In this document: positions 60,690 through 64,000 of the stretch, piece by piece
Position numbering within the stretch: position 1 is the first letter of the stretch
How the letters are laid out: each line of letters opens with the position of its first letter
Origin: Lepisosteus oculatus
Taxonomy: Eukaryota; Chordata; Actinopteri; Semionotiformes; Lepisosteidae
Assembly (NCBI RefSeq): GCF_040954835.1
Contig: NC_090698.1
Coordinates: forward strand, 49,424,284 to 49,488,283
Direction: 5' to 3'
DNA length: 64,000 nt
Program-made: the position numbers and the translations under genes
The notes under the pieces: model-generated
The model's database searches: none
What the model saw: the letters and a program-made list of their open reading frames with translations, nothing else
Told to the model about the DNA's origin: nothing

Positions 60690-61160
60690 TGTTTGGTAAT
60701 CAGTAATGTCTCTGAGATTCTGAGGTTCTGTGGAGCTCAGGCCTTCTCTTCCACCAAGGGCTCTTTAATTTCTGGGGGCTGCTTCTAAAACAGGCAATTG
60801 CAGACAGGAGTTTCCTGCAGTTTGGTGTGTTCCTAGAGCGTGTAAGGAGGGAGGCACACAGAGAGGCAGACTGATCTTATCAGCCTTTTTTTGGCACTGT
60901 CTTCCTTTGTCTGTTGCAGACTTCCCTGCTTAAGCGGTTGTGAGCAGGTGAGCTCTGGCCATCTGTATCTGTTGCTGACACAATGCTGGCTGTGAGACAG
61001 CCCCTTACCAATGATTCACAAAACAAATAGCAGCCCGGCAAAACCATACCCAGGAGGAGGTGGAGGTCTATTTTCCTGCCCCATTATTAGTGAGGACAAC
61101 AAATTGTAGCTGCCTTTTCATATTGAAATAATGCCTTTCTCTGCACTGAACCAAAAGCCT
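60690..61160. promoter_or_regulatory. Candidate conserved non-coding stretch
   Basis: Complex, non-repetitive sequence with CAGGTG (60945), ATTA words and AACAAATTGT, between AT-rich flanks. No coding potential. Inference only. Confidence 0.25.
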
Positions 61161-61734
61161 TTGAGGTACTGCTCAAAACTGATGGCAGGATTTAAAATGC
61201 AAATTCAATACTAGTAACAGTTTTGGTGCTTTTAAAATACATTTTGTGGATTACATGTAAATGATATTATTTATACGTTATATATTATACATTGACATGG
61301 AGTGCACATAACTTCAATAACTTGGCTATCCGTTTTCGGCTCTCCCACTAATTCATGACGAGCATTATCACAATGTTAGCATTGTCACACTGTTTTACAG
61401 ACCAGTAAAAGAAAAGAATAAGAGCTAAACAGAAAGCACACCCAGGTGTTTAAAAGGCCTAACAGGAAGAGAAGTAAATTCAGAAAGATCCACTTATGAG
61501 CAAAAATACCAGAAAGCTGTAAAGAAAGGTAGAAGACTGGATCTGAGAATGCCAGATAGAAAAGATCTGGACGATAAGGATTTTCCCCAATTCCAGTTTT
61601 ACTGAAGACATATTTGGAGTCATCTTTTAAATAATTCTGAACATAGCAGGCAACCTTTATTCACAGACACAGAACTTGGTTATAGCTCTATCATTTATTT
61701 GAGGCATATCAATAATACTGCCCAGTAACTATGT

Positions 61735-62060
61735 CACCCTGCAACTTACACCTGGCAACCCACTGAAGCTAAGCAGGTGTGAGCCTGACTGGTACCTGGA
61801 TAGGAGTACTAGAATCCTGGTCAAAATTCCCCCCCTGGCCTTTGCCAGGCATGGCCTCCTATTAGTTCCCTTCTTTGAATTGGCTTCATCACTCTGCTCT
61901 CCTCCCCATTGATAGTTGGTGTGTGGTGAGTGTTCTGGCGCACTATGGCTGACGTCGCATCATCCAGGTGGGGCTGCACATTGGTAGTGGTGGAGGGGAG
62001 TCCCCATCACGTGTAAAACACTTTGAGTGGAGTGTGCAGAAAAGCGCTATGTAAGTAATC
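61735..62060 (+). repeat. 5S-rRNA-derived SINE with head, plus orientation
   Basis: The head gaagctaagcaggtgtgagcc...ggtacctggataggag (61764-61806) matches the 5S rRNA internal promoter. The tail 'ttgaattggcttcatcactctgctctcctccccattgatag...gcacattggtagtggtggaggggagtcccc...aaagcgctatgtaag' matches the 4.1 kb copy inverted. The central domain is deleted. Confidence 0.75.
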
Positions 62061-62454
62061 AATTAAGTAATTATTATCAATATAAATACTTATGTAATAA
62101 AACATTAACAATTCAGCTTATTGACTAAATGCAAAAGAAGAAAATAATTTTTTTTTTAATCAAGTGGTTATTGTAAATTAATAATGGAGGACATACTTTT
62201 TAACTCGGTTAAATTGAACACAAAAATAACCTGATTTACTATGTTTGGAATTATTTCCGAAATTAAATGTTTGGAATTATTCTGGTTAATTACCACTTTC
62301 CCCAGTGCTCAAATGGGTTTTCTCCAGGTGCTCTGGTTTCCTCCCACAATCCAAAGGCATTCTGTCACAGATAACTGGCATCTCTTAATGTGAGAGTGAG
62401 TGAATGCAAGCCATGAAAAAAAAGAGTGCCATAAAAAAACTACTCAAAGAATAA

Positions 62455-62690
62455 TAACTCCTTGCATTAATATAGTTTAAGACTGTATTCACCATTGAAG
62501 TGATGTGCAACAGCCATTGCATGCCAGCTGTCCTGCGACATAGCAGATTGGGTAAAGAAGTGATAAATCGCTTCAGTTGCTTAATTCAGGGGGAATTTTA
62601 GAAAGTTCAGACTGTGTAAGCCCAGCATGGAATTTAGCCAAGAACACTGTGGTTACACACTCCTTTGAATAGTGAGATGGATAACAACCA
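62455..62690 (-). repeat. Diverged SINE-tail relative
   Basis: Follows the order of 53880-54220 (accattgaagtgatgtgcaacagccattgcatgcc...aattcagggggaattttag). Preceded at 62305-62440 by another scrap of the 'ctggtttcctcccacaatcc' family. Confidence 0.45.
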
Positions 62691-62699
62691 CTGCAGCTC

Positions 62700-64000
62700 T
62701 AATCAGTGAAACAGAAGTGAAAATACATTTATGCATTGGTAAATATCTGTTGTTCTAAATTTAATTACAGAGATTGCCACTATTGCCTTTATCAGGAGAG
62801 GCCTGGTGGTGAATTAGACTGAAGAGACTGAAGGTCAGATTTATACTATACATCACATTAGTATTACTAAAAAATGTTTAACTGGAGAAGCTGAGAATAG
62901 ATTCTCATTTACAGTGATGACCAGCAATATGGGCATAGATGTTTATCATATTGACACCACCTTCCACATTTTTAATTATGCATTTATGAAATAACCAAGT
63001 CAATAGGTAAATACAGATTCTTTAGGAGGTGATTTTTGTTTTCACACTAGAACCGTTCAACACTAATGAAAGAGTTGGCAAATTGTTCATGTTTCTTTAA
63101 TGACTTCTTTGAACTTATAAAACCAAATACCTTTAAACCAAACATTATTTTTTCCTCATCTCCCATGCCACCAGGGTGTGGATCAGATGAAGTTCTCAGA
63201 ATTCATTGAAGTTTAGCCAAGCAGCAGAAGATGGAGAAGTTACAAAAACTAACTCTGTGTGTCCTTAACCTTTACCGGGGAAGTTCAGATGATCCCAAAC
63301 TCTTTTATAAAAGCATTCCCTTGCAAATTCCTCACTCACGTTGTAATTGAGGTTCACCAAGCCACCACCTACAATCTCAAAGCCCTCTTACAGTCTTCAG
63401 GAAATGGCATAATTCATTTTTATTGGACATTTGACCTCTGACCCCTTGAGGTTTTCAATAATTATTTAAAAAATGTGCAAATTGTCACAAACCACTAAAA
63501 ACGCACATTATGGTATGAGATTAAATCTTTGTCCCCATGATTGCATTTTCGCTTGAATACTGATATTGTAATTTGAGTGGCAAATGTTGATGACCTATGT
63601 CAGGAACATATTTCTGATGTTGTAGGAGAGCCAGATACTCCTGATTACCCTCCAATGCCGCTGATGGGAATCACATAACCTCTTCACTGAAACCAGGAGG
63701 GGATTTCATGGAAGTGGAGTAATGTTTCTTTCTCAGCACATCAGGGTGTGTGGAGACTGGGGAGGAAACCGTGGAACACAGAACACAGGGCGATGCCGAG
63801 GAATTCACTACCACCAGCTTTCTCCAGCAAATCCACGGGCAGCTAACTGGAGTGAGTTGATGAAATATCTGACCAAAAAAAAAAAGATATTTTGCTGCAA
63901 ATATAACATTTTCTAAAAGTGGTATTTTAATATCAATGGGCTCTACAAAGGAATTGTAGACAACATATGGAGTGTCAAGTTCAGAGCACAAATTTCAAAC
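62700..64000. other. Gene-free end of window
   Basis: No gene, repeat or signal that I can support. Confidence 0.45.

Noticed and set aside
61764-61806. 5S rRNA gene
   Set aside because: Only the internal promoter half is present and it continues into a SINE tail, so it is a retroposon head and not a 5S gene.

Overview
The window is vertebrate nuclear DNA, almost certainly from a ray-finned fish. The genes are intron-split with GT-AG borders, introns and spacers are AT-rich, and the repeats are fish types: tRNA-derived SINEs, a 5S-rRNA-derived SINE, a decayed Tc1 transposon and a solo LTR. The repeat mix reminds me of non-teleost ray-fins (gar, bowfin, sturgeon), but that is an impression from memory. 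No organelle, bacterial or viral gene is present.

Layout: (1) 1-4.9 kb is upstream sequence with one candidate orphan exon near 2.7 kb. (2) 4.9-14.4 kb, plus strand: nim1k, an AMPK-related Ser/Thr kinase, complete in three coding exons (434 aa). (3) 14.4-17 kb: spacer with a clean solo LTR. (4) 17.1-27.5 kb, plus strand: a CREB3-family ER-membrane bZIP transcription factor (465 aa, nine coding exons plus a probable non-coding first exon) with a full CRE palindrome at its own promoter. A truncated Tc1 transposase lies antisense in one intron. (5) 28.2-39.4 kb: three complete gadd45 genes, here called A (minus), B (plus) and C (plus, gadd45g). A and B are head to head, and C follows B in tandem. 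(6) 39.4-64 kb: no gene found. It holds many SINE-like repeats and a few stretches (56.6-61.2 kb) that look like distal enhancers.

Two linked oddities stand out in the gadd45 cluster. First, exon 3 (211 nt) is almost identical in all three genes (1-3 differences by pairwise reading), while exon 2 differs at about 35% of positions and the introns do not align. That points to gene conversion confined to one exon. Second, the spacers upstream of the genes carry five diverged copies of one composite element with a fixed motif order: E-box, ACACGCCGAAGTCTG block, SOX-type CCATTGT, POU-type CTTTACAAATGCAAAG, CGCGTG, CAATCTGC. It looks like a cis-regulatory module that has multiplied with the genes. 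I do not know a description of it.

Functionally the three gene families are unrelated enzymes and regulators: an energy/polarity-type kinase, an ER/Golgi stress transcription factor, and small stress-inducible regulators of MAP3K, CDK1 and PCNA. Their shared neighbourhood is more likely ancestral linkage than a pathway. In human, NIM1K lies on 5p12 and CREB3 and GADD45G on chromosome 9, two regions joined on the chicken Z chromosome.
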